Positions 48,413 through 60,370 of a DNA stretch of 64,000 nt are shown here, in pieces. The notes beneath the pieces were generated by a model. It was not told where the DNA came from, searched no databases, and saw only the letters and a program-made list of their open reading frames with translations. Position 1 is the stretch's first letter. Each line of letters starts with the position of its first letter. The translations under genes and the position numbers were made by a program. Source of the DNA: Aquanectria penicillioides (taxonomy: Eukaryota > Ascomycota > Sordariomycetes > Hypocreales > Nectriaceae); contig PYIU01000004.1 of assembly GCA_003415625.1 (NCBI GenBank), positions 1,736,001 through 1,800,000 on the forward strand. Direction: 5' to 3'.

Positions 48413-51400
48413 ATGGATGACATTGCTGTCATCGGCATTGGTCTGCGATTTCCCGGGGACGCCACCTCCCCGGAGGAGCTGTGGAAAGTTCTCGAGAGAG
48501 GCGAATCGCAGTGGTCAGAGTTTCCAAAAGATCGCCTAAATATAGACGGCTACTTTCACCCTGGTGGCGATCGTCAGGGAAGTGTATGTTGAGGTGCTTT
48601 GCATGATCTCTTGGCCCATGATCAGCTAACCATTCCAGATATCATTTCGCGGCGCCCACTTCCTGAAGGGCGACTTTGCCTCCTTTGATGCGTCGGTATG
48701 TCTACCCATTAATTGTCCTCCAAAGCCATTCTATTCTGAATTGATTGTGGTCCAGTTCTTTTCAGTGGCTGCTGAAGATGCAAAAGCCATTGATCCTCAA
48801 CAGAGAATCCTCCTGGAGGCTTCTTATGAAGCCCTTGAGAATGGTATGCATGTGTGGCGCGCTTGCGGTAATCTTCAAACGCTTACGTCAGGAACTTAGC
48901 GGGTATCCGAATGGAGGATATAGACGGGAGCGACACTGCTGTATACGTCGGGTCATTCGTGAAAGGTACGGGTGCTGGCTCCAAGCTGTCAAACCCATAA
49001 CTGACACCTTCAAGATTACGAACAAGTGTGCCTCAGAGACCCAGACTGGCAACCTCAGTATGCCGCTACCGGAAATGGCATTGCCATCATGGCAAACCGA
49101 ATATCTTACTTCTTCAACTTGCATGGGCCCAGCATGACCATTGACACTGGTTGTAGCGGTAGCCTTGTCTCGGTCCATCTCGCTGCCCAGAGCCTCCGCT
49201 CTGGCGAAACATCGCTTGTGAGTGCACTATTTGAGCGATTGATTCCCTTTGGTTGACAGTCAGGAAGGCGATTGCAGCAGGTGCAGGAATGATTCTCACA
49301 CCCAATACCATCATGCCAATGACTGCACTAAATTTCCTCAGTCCAGACGGAAAGTGCTTCACATTTGATGCTCGCGCCAACGGGTATGGGAGAGGAGAAG
49401 GCATCGGTGTGGTTGTTCTTAAACGGCTCTCAGATGCGATCCGTGACAACGACACAATTCGAGCCGTTATCAGAGGCACCAGAGTGAATCAGGACGGCCA
49501 TACCACTGGTAGGGATCCATACCGCCTTGACACTCTGCGCATCACTGACGGTCTCCAGGCATCACTCTTCCGAGTAAAGAGGCCCAGGTGACTAACATTC
49601 GAGGTGTATATGAATCGGCTGGCCTGGATTTCTCCCAAACAGCATATGTTGAGTGCCATGGAACCGGCACCCAAGCCGGCGACTGGCGGGAGCTGAAGGC
49701 CATCTCTGAGTCCCTGGGCTCGGGACGATCGATTGACAACCCGATTTTCGTCGGCTCACTGAAGCCGAATATTGGCCATCTTGAAGGCGCCGCTGGTGTC
49801 GCCGGTCTTATCAAGGGCGTTCTCACATTGGAGCATGGGAAAATCCCACCCAATATCAATTTCGAAAATGGCAATCCTGACATCGATTTCGAAACTTGGA
49901 AGGTGAAGGTATGTCTGTCATATTCCAGTCGGTGTAATCCTGTTTGACACTTGATAGGTTCCTAGAAAGGCTCATGACTGGCCGCTTCCTGGTCTTCGTC
50001 GCGTCAGCGTCAATTGCTTTGGCTTCGGGGGCACGAATGCCCACGTTATCATGGATGAGGCACCTCGGTATTTATCTGCTCGAGGCTTGAAAGGAAATCA
50101 CAACTCTGCAGAGAGCAGTCCTACCATCAGAGACTCGGCTCTTGCGCAGGCAACTCCAGCAGAACCCCAATTATTTTGCTTTTCGTCTCATGAAAGATCG
50201 GGCGTTCTCCGGGTCATGCAACATCATGTTCCTCACTTGGACGCCATGCGAAACGGAGGTGCCGATGAGGCCGGGTTCTTGAGGCAATACGCTTATACGC
50301 TCGGCTCTCGTCGATCTAATCTCGAGTGGAAACACTCAATCATTGCAACATCCATCGAGGACCTCTTGTCGCAAATACGTGGAAGCAACGAGTCCGACTT
50401 TATTCGAAGCTCTAAAGGAAAGCAGCCCAGGATTTGCTTCCTCTTTTCTGGACAAGGTGCTCAGTTTCCTCAGATGGGGAGAGATCTATTGCTTTTCGAG
50501 TCCTTCCGCTGCAGTCTGAGCAAGGCTTCTTCGTATATGAAATCCGTTCTTGCGAGCCCCTTTGATCTTTTGGAAGAAATGTTGAAGGATTCGAGCGAAT
50601 CCCGCATCTCAAATCCAGAAATTTCCCAGCCCGCTACCACAGCCTTGCAGGTCGCGTTGGTGGATTTGCTCCGCTCCTTTTCCGTGTCACCCGAGTTTGT
50701 TGTCGGTCACTCCTCTGGAGAGATTGCCGCTGCGTACGCTTGTGGCATAATTTCTCGTGAGACGGCCTGGCAAGTCGCCTATTATCGTGGTCTTGTTGCT
50801 TCCAGTCTATCAACAAAATGCCCTGGTCTCAAGGGCGGCATGCTAGTGGTGGGTCTTTCATTGAGAGAAGTCGAAGTATATATCAAAGACTCTTGTCAGC
50901 CACTCGAGGTTGCTTGCGTCAACAGTCCTCGCTCCATCACGATTTCAGGCACTGCCGAATCAGTCGAGATCGTCCGAGATGATTTGACTGAAAAGAAGAT
51001 ATTCTGTCGTCGACTCCCGGTAACGACCGCTTATCATTCTTCTCATATGAAAGTGGTTGCAGATGATTATGCGGTTGCGATGGACGAAATGACTCCCTCG
51101 GAATTTCAAAATACCGTGACTATGATTTCATCCGTCACCGGTTTGCCTCTGGAGGTTGACACGCTGGACAAGCAATACTGGGTTAAGAACATGGTGTCAC
51201 CTGTTCAATTTGTTAATGCAGTGGAGTGCATAATGAGTCCTCGAGCCGAGGTGCGGCCCGACATGATTATCGAGTTAAGCCCTGTCGCCGCATTGAAGTC
51301 TCCAACAATGGATATTCTTTCTACTATGGGTCATTCCATTTCTCCAACATATCACTCTATCCTTGAGCGCAAATCCAATGGAGTCATGTCTTTGTTGAAA

Positions 51401-54400
51401 GTCGTCGGCGATCTATGGACCAGAGGATGCAACATCAAAATGGATAATGTTGTGTCCAGGAATCATTCTGAGGTCCGCATCAAATGCCTTGCCAATCTTC
51501 CACCATACCCTTGGAATCACTCAAAGTCGTACTGGCACGAGTCTCACCTTGGTCGTACGAATCGATTCAGGGAGTTCCCTCGGCAAGATCTCATCGGTGC
51601 GCCCACAGCCGATGCCATATCCTTCGAACCTAGATGGCGCGGATTCCTCCGCATATCCGAAAATCCATGGCTCCAGGATCATCAAGTTCAAAAAACAATC
51701 GTCTACCCTGCTGCAGGTATGGTAGCCATGGCCCTTGAAGGGGCGACCCAATTAATCAAGGACAAGTCGAACTTGCTGGGGTATGAAATCATCAATATGA
51801 GAATCGACAAGGCCATGATCATTCCGAATACATCCCACGGTGTAGAGATGGCTATGAACTTCAAGAGGGGTTCTGAAACGAGTCCCTCGTTCGAATTTAC
51901 CATATATTCTAAACAGTTAGATGGACCCTGGGAGAAACACGCCTCTGGCTTGCTCCAGGTTCGGTATATGGACGGAGAATGGAGTGAATCGTTCAGTCAT
52001 CATGAAATTCAATTCGAGTCATTGAAGAAAATTTGCACCAAGTCTCTTATTCCTAGACAGCTGTACGAACACCTCGACATTGTGGGCATGAACTATGGCA
52101 CATCGTTCCAAAACATCAGCGAGGCCTCGAAAGGCGACAATGCTTGTATCAGCAAGATTCGCATCCCGGACACCAGGTCAAAAATGCCTGCCAAGTTCGA
52201 GTATCCACACCTTATTCACCCCGCCACTCTCGATTCCATGTTCCAGACTCTATTCGCAATCGATAATGAGCCTATGGTTCCGACTTTCATCAACAAAATG
52301 TTTGTCTCGGGTCACATTTCACGAGAGGTTGGCAAGGAGTTCATCGGCTATGCCACCGCAAGCCGAGCAGGTATTCGTGATGCGACAGCCAACATTGCCA
52401 TGACTCAAGGTAGCTGGAGCCACCCTTCCATTGTCATTGATGGGCTTCATTTCACTGGTTTATCTGGCCCATCTCCTGGGGCCCTTGGCTTTTTACCAAA
52501 CCATCGTAATTTGTGCAGTGAGATCCTTTGGGATGAGGATATTGCGTTCGCTGAGCTCGAATACCTGAGTGATGTTGTCAAGCTGATGGCTCACAAATAT
52601 GCCGGAGTTTCTATCCTTCAGGTTGGAGGTCCTTCAACCCTAGTTGAGCAAATTCTCGACAAGCTAGCTCCGACTCAGAACCAGACTCCTTGGTTAACCA
52701 GATACACCATCGCGAAGAGCAATACTAGCGATGTCGAGTCTCAAGTCTTAGCACATGCACGGGGTACCCATCTAGAACCATTCGTTGAAGAAAAGCTATT
52801 GGATGGTTCCGAGCCCTTGCCAGACTACCATCTCATAATATTTTGTAATAACAAGATGAACCTCGAAGTTTCAAACTTGACGAAGCATCTTGTAACAGAC
52901 GGCCTTCTCCTCGAGCAACTCCATGGGGTCGCGACGCCAAGCATCTCCCACACGTACACGAAAGAAGGAAGAAAAACCAGGATGCAGTTCAAAATTCATC
53001 AACGAAACTCTAATGAGAATTCGCTGACCGCCGTTGATGTTGTCATTGTGTTACCAAATCATCCGCATGATCAGACAAACATTCTCAGTGCGCTCCTAAC
53101 GCAAACAATGCAAAATCAAAATGCAAGAAGCGTTGTTTGCATTCCGCTTTCTCGAGTATTGGATCAAATGCCCAATATCAGAGACAAAGTGGTGATTTCT
53201 CTCTTAGACTTCTCTGGTGCCCGCGGCCAATCCCCATTCATCTTCCATTGGACTGAGTCTGAGTTTGGCATCTTCCACGCTTTGCAGAAGTCGGCAAGGA
53301 GCATTGTTTGGGTTACACAGGCCGCTCACATGAATCCCGTAAATCCAACTGGTGCTCCAATCATTGCATTAGCCAGGACACTCATGTCAGAGGATCCTCT
53401 CAAGACCGTTGTGACCCTCGACTTGGGTGCTGCAACAATTCTCGGCGATGAGATGATAGCGAAGACTATTATTCGGGTATTGAACAAAACACTCGCAGGG
53501 AGCCACAAATCTGCACTCCGGGATTTGGAGTATGCTGAAGACCACGGGAAATTATACATACCTCGCCTGGTTCCTCTCAATATCCTCAACAAGTTGATCG
53601 AGGAAGGCGACTCGCCAAATACTCAGCTCCAGCCCTTTCACGACAATACGAAATGTTACAAGCTCCAAATTCTACAGCCTGGTCTTGTTCATCGTGGGAT
53701 TGCCTTTTCTGAAACGAATGGTTTTACTCTTGGCCATGACGAGGTCGAAATTATCTTCGAAAGTGCCCCAATCAGTCATATCGATTTAGAGGTTGCTATG
53801 GGGCATTCTATAGATTCAAACATCGGTTTAGACATCACCGGCCATGTTCGTCAGATTGGAAGCCATGTTAAAGGTTTCGCAACCGGGGATCGAGTTTCTG
53901 CCTTGGTCCCCAACGGCGCAATCCGCAGCAGGCACAATGTCAACAGTCGGCTGGTGAGAACTTGGACATCAAAACTTCCCCTCAGCTATTGTGCCCGTGC
54001 TTATCACTCCCTTGCCAAAGTTGCAAGACTTCGGAATGGAAGGTCTGTTCTTATTCATGCTGGAGCGAGCTGTTTTGGACTGGCCGCAATTCAGATTGCA
54101 GCTAAACTTGGCGCGGATGTCTTCACTACCGTCATGGAACCAGGCGCATCCGAACAAAGACTTTTTCTTGAACGCTGCGGTGTCCAGTGCAATCATATTC
54201 TTGATGCGGAGTCGGATGGGTTCATCCGAGTCGTTCAGAATTTGACCAAGGGAAAGGGAGTTGATGTCATCTACAACTCTACTCAACAACACATCGAGGC
54301 TAACCTGTCCTGCGTACGCCAAGGTAATTAATCCCTTCCATGTCTTTAAGTGTCCGCTAACTTCACCCAGGTGGTGTTGTTGTTCAGTTTGCAAGCAAAT

Positions 54401-55863
54401 CGCCATGTCCCCCGACTATTCGCATGCCGTCGGCTTCAGTTTCACTTGTCAATGTTGACTTTTCTCAGATTCTAAAGGATGATCCTGAATACGTTGCCGA
54501 ACTTCTTGACAATACCTTGGAGCTTCTTCAAAAACCCGGTTGCGAACTCACGATGGACCTTCAAATCGAAAAGGTTTCGTTGGCCGATATTAGTAACGCG
54601 TTTCGGCGAGTCGAAACGCATCCGTATCTCAAACTTGTGTCTATCAATGGCAGTCCTCTACAAAACCCTCAAGTCAACGTCGCGGTTCCGAAACTCGGGC
54701 GGTCTCTCCAAGACGCAATTCTTGGAGACAAAACATACCTCCTCGCAGGTGGACTGGGTGGTCTCGGTCGAAGCATTTGCGAGCTTATCGTTCAAAACGG
54801 TGCCCGCCACATAGTATTCTTGTCTCGATCGGGTGTTTCCTCTAAGGCGTCTGAGCCCTTCATTGGCGAATTAAAGAACAAGGGCGTGGACGCCAGAGTG
54901 TACAAGGTTGACATTTGCGATTCCAACGCATTGCAGTCAATCAGTGACCAGGTCTTCAAAGAGATGCCGCCCATCGCGGGGGTGTTCCAATGTGCCGCTG
55001 TCATCAAGGACGCTGTGTTTGACAACATGGTGTACTCCGACTGGGTAACAGCGGCGAAGCCCAAGACTATCGGCTCAATGAATCTCATGCATACAATTCC
55101 TCGCATCCATCATGAGGATCCGTTCTTCATCTTCCTCTCAAGCTCGGCAGGCGTGATTGGAAATCGTGGCCAGGCCAACTACGCGGCAGGCAATTGCTTT
55201 CAAGATGCGCTTGCAAGAAGCTATCGGCTTCAGGGCAAACACGCCGTCTCCATCGATCTGGGACCTGTTCTTGGGGCCGGGATGCTGGCAAATGATGAGG
55301 AAACGCTTGACATGCTTCGAGCCAGTGGCTTCTACGGCATTAGACATCAGGATTTCTTGACCACGGTTACTCATGCCATCACCATGGAGATTGAGCCAAT
55401 GGTCCCCATGCCTCCCCAGGTCATCATGGGCATCGGCACAGGCGGTCTCATTCAGCAAAACCAGCCTGCAGACCCGTACTGGTCTAGAACGGCTCTGTAT
55501 AGTTATCTGAACCTTGTCGACATGCCGCCTCCAGATCTCAGTCTTACCAGCGGCTCCGCAAATGTCGACATGAAGTCGATGCTCATGTGTTGCGCTGACA
55601 AAGAATCGGCAGCAGATATCATTTGCACAGGCCTCTCTCACATGTTGGCCAAGGCAATGAATATGTTACCCGAGGAGATCGACACGGGAAAGCCTCCGAA
55701 TGCATATGGCGTCGATTCACTTGTAGCAGTCGGTGTGCGCAACTGGGTCGTTTCCAACTGCGGTGTCCCAGTTTCCGTATTCGAAGTATTGAGCGATAAG
55801 ACAATTGCTGAGTTGGCTGCAGACATTACAGATAAAGGAGACTTTGGGGCTGACAGGGACTGA
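48413..55863 (+). CDS. Highly reducing type I polyketide synthase (KS-AT-DH-psiMT-ER-KR-ACP)
   Basis: Nine exons: 48413-48583, 48639-48695, 48756-48843, 48900-48965, 49015-49217, 49268-49508, 49559-49908, 49958-54323, 54371-55863; introns 47-60 nt; 2344 residues. The KS has triad Cys174 (DTGCSGSL), His309 (ECHGTGT) and His349 (NIGHLEG). The AT (about 553-850) has nucleophile Ser644 in GHSSGE. The DH (about 930-1240) has His967 (PWLQDHQV) and Asp1151 (HPATLDSMFQ). Residues about 1240-1450 match the usual C-methyltransferase position, but motif I is ILQVGGPSTLVEQIL instead of a GxGxG loop. ER follows (about 1630-1930), with nucleotide motif LIHAGASCFGLAAIQIA. KR has GGLGGLG near 1975 and Tyr2118. 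The ACP has Ser2297 in GVDSL. No thioesterase or reductase ends the chain, so release must occur in trans. The intron 5 acceptor (AAG at 49265-49267) was set by alignment to family sequence, not by a strong motif. Confidence 0.96.
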
Positions 55864-56397
55864 GAGATTTTATATAATAAGGACACAAATGAAAGCAATG
55901 GGATAGAAAAAAAAAATGGGTGAGGTTGCATTAAATAGCTCCAACATACATGAAACTAGCAGGGCATAGATTGTTGGCGAACCATTCCTGAAGCTAGAAT
56001 TCATGCTCGAACTTATTGCAAAACATTCATTCAAATAGAGCATGGCAGTTGACACGGGGGTCGAACACTTCATTGGAACCACAAATGAGTAGCCGCGTAT
56101 CAATGACATTGGTAGTTTACCTCAGCTTAGCCCTACGAAAAGGAACTATTCTCAACCTCCAGTCCAGGTGAAAATCGATATATGTCTCTCGTCGTTTAAA
56201 TCAACGTATTGTAGTTATGCCCAACCATCAAGTATCAACAAAGCTCCATAGGCACTCAATGTTAACCGAACCAGTCATCCTTCTGCTACTACAAAAGATA
56301 ATAATACTTGAGGTATCAAATCAAACTTATCTAAACATCATCACCATCGTTGAGCCTGTTGGCCTTCACCCATATCATACTATGCACCAAGCTTCTC
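55864..56397. other. Convergent 3' region of PKS and O-methyltransferase genes
   Basis: AT-rich terminator DNA shared by the two converging genes. No gene is seen. Confidence 0.65.
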
Positions 56398-58247
56398 TCA
56401 AGCCTCTTTGAGCTCCTCTGCAATCTTTCCATTCTCTCCATTCGTCCCCTCAGCAGGCGCTTTGTCCTCTTTCCCGCCATGCTCCTCCTCTACCTCCTCA
56501 GCCTCAGTCTTCTCCACACTCTCGGGCAGCCAGACTGCCTCCACCACACTCATTCTGCATCCAGGGGACCTAGTGACTCCCTACTCTCCATGTCAGCAAA
56601 CTGAGAAAGCCTAATATCATAAATGAAATGGGACGTACCTTGAACACAAATCTCTCATCAACAGCCTTAAATAGTTCACGGAACTCTGCCTCGGTTCGTT
56701 CCTGGGCGTTCAGAACCGCCAGCATGACCATGTCCATACTTCGAATGATCTTCTCATCCCAAGGATTCTCAACTCCATAATCCCGCAGGCAGTGATCATT
56801 GATGACGACTCGGGCACCAGGTTTCATGGCCGGGACGAGTCCCTTGAGGATCTTGATGGCGTAAGGAGTCGAGTAGTTGTGCATAATCCAGCGGAAAAAG
56901 TAAACTACAGCACCAAGTCAGTATTATCCCATGGCAATCCATCCAAAACCGGGGGGGTATACCATCAGCGCCTTGTACTGGCTGCTCGGTAAAGAAGTCG
57001 TGGGCTTGCAGAGTGATTCGCTTCGAGACATCTTCATCGGCGCAAAGCGGCTTCGGTGCGCTATCCACAGTCTTTTGCAAGTCCTGCACGATGAACTTGG
57101 CCTTCTTCCACTTCTTGCCAAGATCGACGCATACAAATCCGTGGCTACCACCAATGTCGACAAAGGTTCCCTCTTTAGCATCCACATCGGACAAATCATA
57201 GTTGTCGACAAAATGGCTAACTTCGTAGCCTTCTCCTCCGGTCAAGCTGGCCATAGCGAGACCCATGCGTTTGGCTCGCATGGGGTCTTTGCCAAAGGTG
57301 GCAAACATAGGCTCCTGGTCAACCGTGTTGAAGGCAAAGTTGAATCCTGTTCGGGTCAACGAGGTACCCTCGGGGTGGGCTCGCAGCGACTGGAGCGAGT
57401 GGGCAGCAGCGGGGAAGATATCTTCCGAGTTGAAGCCAACCCATCCCTGAAGGCTGTCGTCTTCGGCGAGCACACGAGAGGCGGCGGTATGGGCGATGAA
57501 GCCGGGGGAAGGTTCTTTGAAAATCTGGTTGGTCATGGCATGGCGAAGGGCACGAGCGAGGTTGACAGAATCCAAGGTGGTCTTGGTCTGAAGCTCAGTC
57601 AGAGCAATAGGCTTGTCAAAGGGAACAAGTTTGGCTTAGGCCAGAGTTAGCGAGCGCAAGTCAAGAGGAATTCGGAGTGGTTCACATACCGATGCCGTAG
57701 CTGTTGATGAGCTGCAGGCTCAGAGTATCAAGGAACTGAACAGCCAGTGAGAATTTAGCAGCAATTGGCAAGAGTTTAAGCTTACACTCCAGATGCCCCA
57801 ACGGACTTGCTCTCTGGGGCCTCTAACGAGCTGTCCAAGCTCACTGGTAGCATACACAATCTCCTGGCGAGACTTTTGAATGTCGTCGGGAAGTTTGGGG
57901 AAGTCGCCGGGTGCATCGACGCCGAAGCCAGGAGTGGGAAGGTTGTTTGCCTTCATGTACTTGTCGAGCTTCTCTGTCTCCTCGGTGATTTTCTTGGCCA
58001 GTTGAATCATGTGGGAAGTGGACGAATCGAATGTCGTCGCAGTGGTAGCGGGGGCTGCCTCTGAAGTAGGAGTGGCCTCGATCTCCGATGCGGATGTTGA
58101 CTGAGAAGGGTGGTCATTCTTGGAAATTAAGTGAGCCAATCCGCTCAAGGAGAGACGGTTCTGCTTCTTCCTCTCAGCGTCATCCGAATTGCCATTGGCA
58201 GCACCGTTTGAGCTCTGGAGCCAGGACGGAACTCTGATCTTGGCCAT
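56398..58247 (-). CDS. Class I-like (Methyltransf_2) O-methyltransferase
   Basis: Five exons (58247-57786, 57735-57690, 57634-56963, 56904-56639, 56580-56398) give 542 residues; introns are 50, 55, 58 and 58 nt. It should transfer a methyl group from SAM to a hydroxyl or carboxyl of the polyketide. The SAM-binding motif is FVDIGGSHGFVCVDL near residue 326; the active-site region is FFRWIMHNYS with the expected His near 403, followed by MKPGARVVINDHCL. The winged-helix dimerisation part precedes it (ALTELQTKTTLDSVNLARALRHAM in the genomic frame). The last exon lacks an ATG: it supplies the conserved end GVTRSPGCRMSVVEAVW and then a Glu/Lys-rich tail of about 45 residues. The N terminus carries about 100 disordered Ser/Thr/Ala-rich residues before the helical core. 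Convergent with the PKS and 534 bp away, so very likely part of the same pathway. Confidence 0.93.
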
Positions 58248-59287
58248 GGTGCAAGGTCGTTTGCTGGTGCACGTGCAATCAATCCCAGAAGAAACACGTT
58301 CAGGTTGTACGACCCGGGGTGTTGGGTTTTGTGTGGGTATTATATTTAGTCTGATATAGCCTGCTCATAATGGTTGAAAGTTAGTTAGTCCTCAGCTCGT
58401 TTGATCGAGGGCAAGCCGAAGCGAGGACGCGGGGCACTTCCGGCGACGCTCGCTGGGACGCCAAAAAGCAAGCTGAGAGGCAGCGAAAGCCGCTAGCCAT
58501 GGTGCTAAAAATCGACAGGCATGGCGCATGCAGCGCATCACCATCACAACCGGGTGGAGGCCTGGATATGCGAGGCTGGCCGATGTAGTTGGTCAAAGGG
58601 GGGCAGGAACTTTCACTCGCCCAGACTTGACAGCAATGCGACGATGGATGCAGCCATGGTGAGGGGCGAGAAAATGCTTCCAGCCCTCGCAAAGGGCGAC
58701 CCGAAAATGCCCATGCACTCACTGTAGCATCGCCAATGGGGCCTAAACCACGGATGGGTAGCCTTCCAGGAAAGCCATTCCCGCCAGCTGTCTAAGACAA
58801 AGACATGTCAAGACTGCATCGCAGCTGGCTACGACCTTGCGTGCCATCCGATCGGCCGCAGGGCACTCAAGCTGCCATGGTCCTCCTCGGCCACTTGGCG
58901 TAGAGCACCCACAAGCCAGAAAGCTCCGCCTGGGTCTGCAAGCAAGACCAAGCAAAGATGGCATTTGCAACATAGCTGGATCAATGGCACCCTTTTCACC
59001 GAATGGATGACTGATGAGCACGAACCAAAGTGGCATCCTCAGACCCTCAGACACTCGGGCCCTCAAACACTCTCGGAACACTCAGACAGTCCCCGACGCC
59101 CAGACACTCGGTCACCCGGCCGCTTGGCTCCGGGTACTGCAGTCGCAATGCCTCTCTGCCACCATCGTCGCACGACGGGAAGATACCACTCTCAAGCCGG
59201 AAAAGATATTCCCGATTGGGCGAGTGGGAATCTGATGTTGTGGTGCGATGTGCTAAAGTCACATGTCGCAGGTTGATAGAAATGGAT

Positions 59288-59331
59288 GGGTGAGGGTGAG
59301 GGTGAGGGTGAGGGTGAGGTAGGTAGGTAGG
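59288..59331. repeat. GGGTGA hexamer array followed by GTAG repeats
   Basis: Five GGGTGA units run into GTAG units, then GGT/GAT triplets to about 59350. Confidence 0.9.
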
Positions 59332-59765
59332 TGGTGGTGATGATGATGGTGGTAGAGTTGGGAACGGGGGATGATTGACAGAACAGCAAGGTAGAAAGGA
59401 AGGGGTCTCACGTACGTTCAGAGAGCTGATTTGCTTGCTCTGCTGACACCTGTTGGCTTAGAGTGCTGACGCCTGTTGGCGGCAATCAATATGCAACCCA
59501 ACGAGGCAGGCAACTTTGAACTTTGATTGCTTGAAACAACGACAATCGAGTTTGTTGATGGGAAAAGACCGATGGTCCCGTTGCTGATGAACCCCAGGCA
59601 AGGAAATCAGAAGAACTAAGGGGGCCCAGGAAACGAGGAGCTGGATTAAATTGGGTTCGCGCCAAGCATGCTGCTGCCCACCAGGGATGCCTCGGACTCC
59701 AGGGATTGAGTATGGAGCCGTCAACGACCATGTGTGGTGTCGTGCGTGTCGTGTTGTGCTATCCG

Positions 59766-59794
59766 GTCCTGTCCTGTCCTGTCCTGTCCTGTCC
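59766..59794. repeat. GTCCT pentanucleotide repeat
   Basis: Nearly six perfect tandem GTCCT units. Confidence 0.9.
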
Positions 59795-60370
59795 AGCTCA
59801 ACCACGGAAACACGGTACGTGCGTGCTTCCCGCTCCGCCATGCTGTTCCCCATTGCATCCCCGTGGTCTAGGTATTCCCATTCCCATGCCATCCGGTTGG
59901 AGCAAGATTGGCCCATCTCGCCCCGACCCGGTCATCCGCAAGCCTCAGCGCTCAACCTGGATGGAGTCGAACTAATTTCAACTGAATGGCCCCACGCCCC
60001 CAGCGGTGCGGCACGATGCGTGCACCGAACTAGTGGAGCTTGCCCCCTCCAGAACCCTCACCGGAAAGGAACCATTCCCGGCATCAGCCAACCTGCATCT
60101 GATCTGATGCTGGTACGTTTGGGTGGGTGCATGCAATCGCGCTGGGAATCCACCAAGTCTGCCTCGTCCTCCAAGTGAATATATATTTGTGCGTGGGGTT
60201 GCAGCGCGGGTGCGAGTGCAAGCATCTCCTGTCTTTTTTTTTTCTTTTTTTTTTTTTATCTCCTTCTACTTTTTGTATTACATTTTTCCCCTAGTCTCCC
60301 AAATGTGAATATATCATTGGAAATTCTTCAAGATAAAATCATTTTATCCTTGTTTTCCTTCCTCCCAGCT

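Larger units (their letters stand above)
58248..60370. other. Intergenic region between the two methyltransferase genes
   Basis: No gene is supported. It holds the O-methyltransferase promoter near 58250-58400, a (GGGTGA)n array (59288-59318), a CTGTC pentamer array (59766-59794) and T-rich 3' flank of the next minus-strand gene (60230-60370). There is room for a lost or very small gene, but I see none. Confidence 0.5.

Noticed and set aside
49211..49270. Donor GTGCAC or acceptor TTGACAG for PKS intron 5
   Set aside because: These keep frame only with extra residues or a weak donor; GTGAGT to GGAAG|GCG gives the family-typical SLAIAAGAGM.
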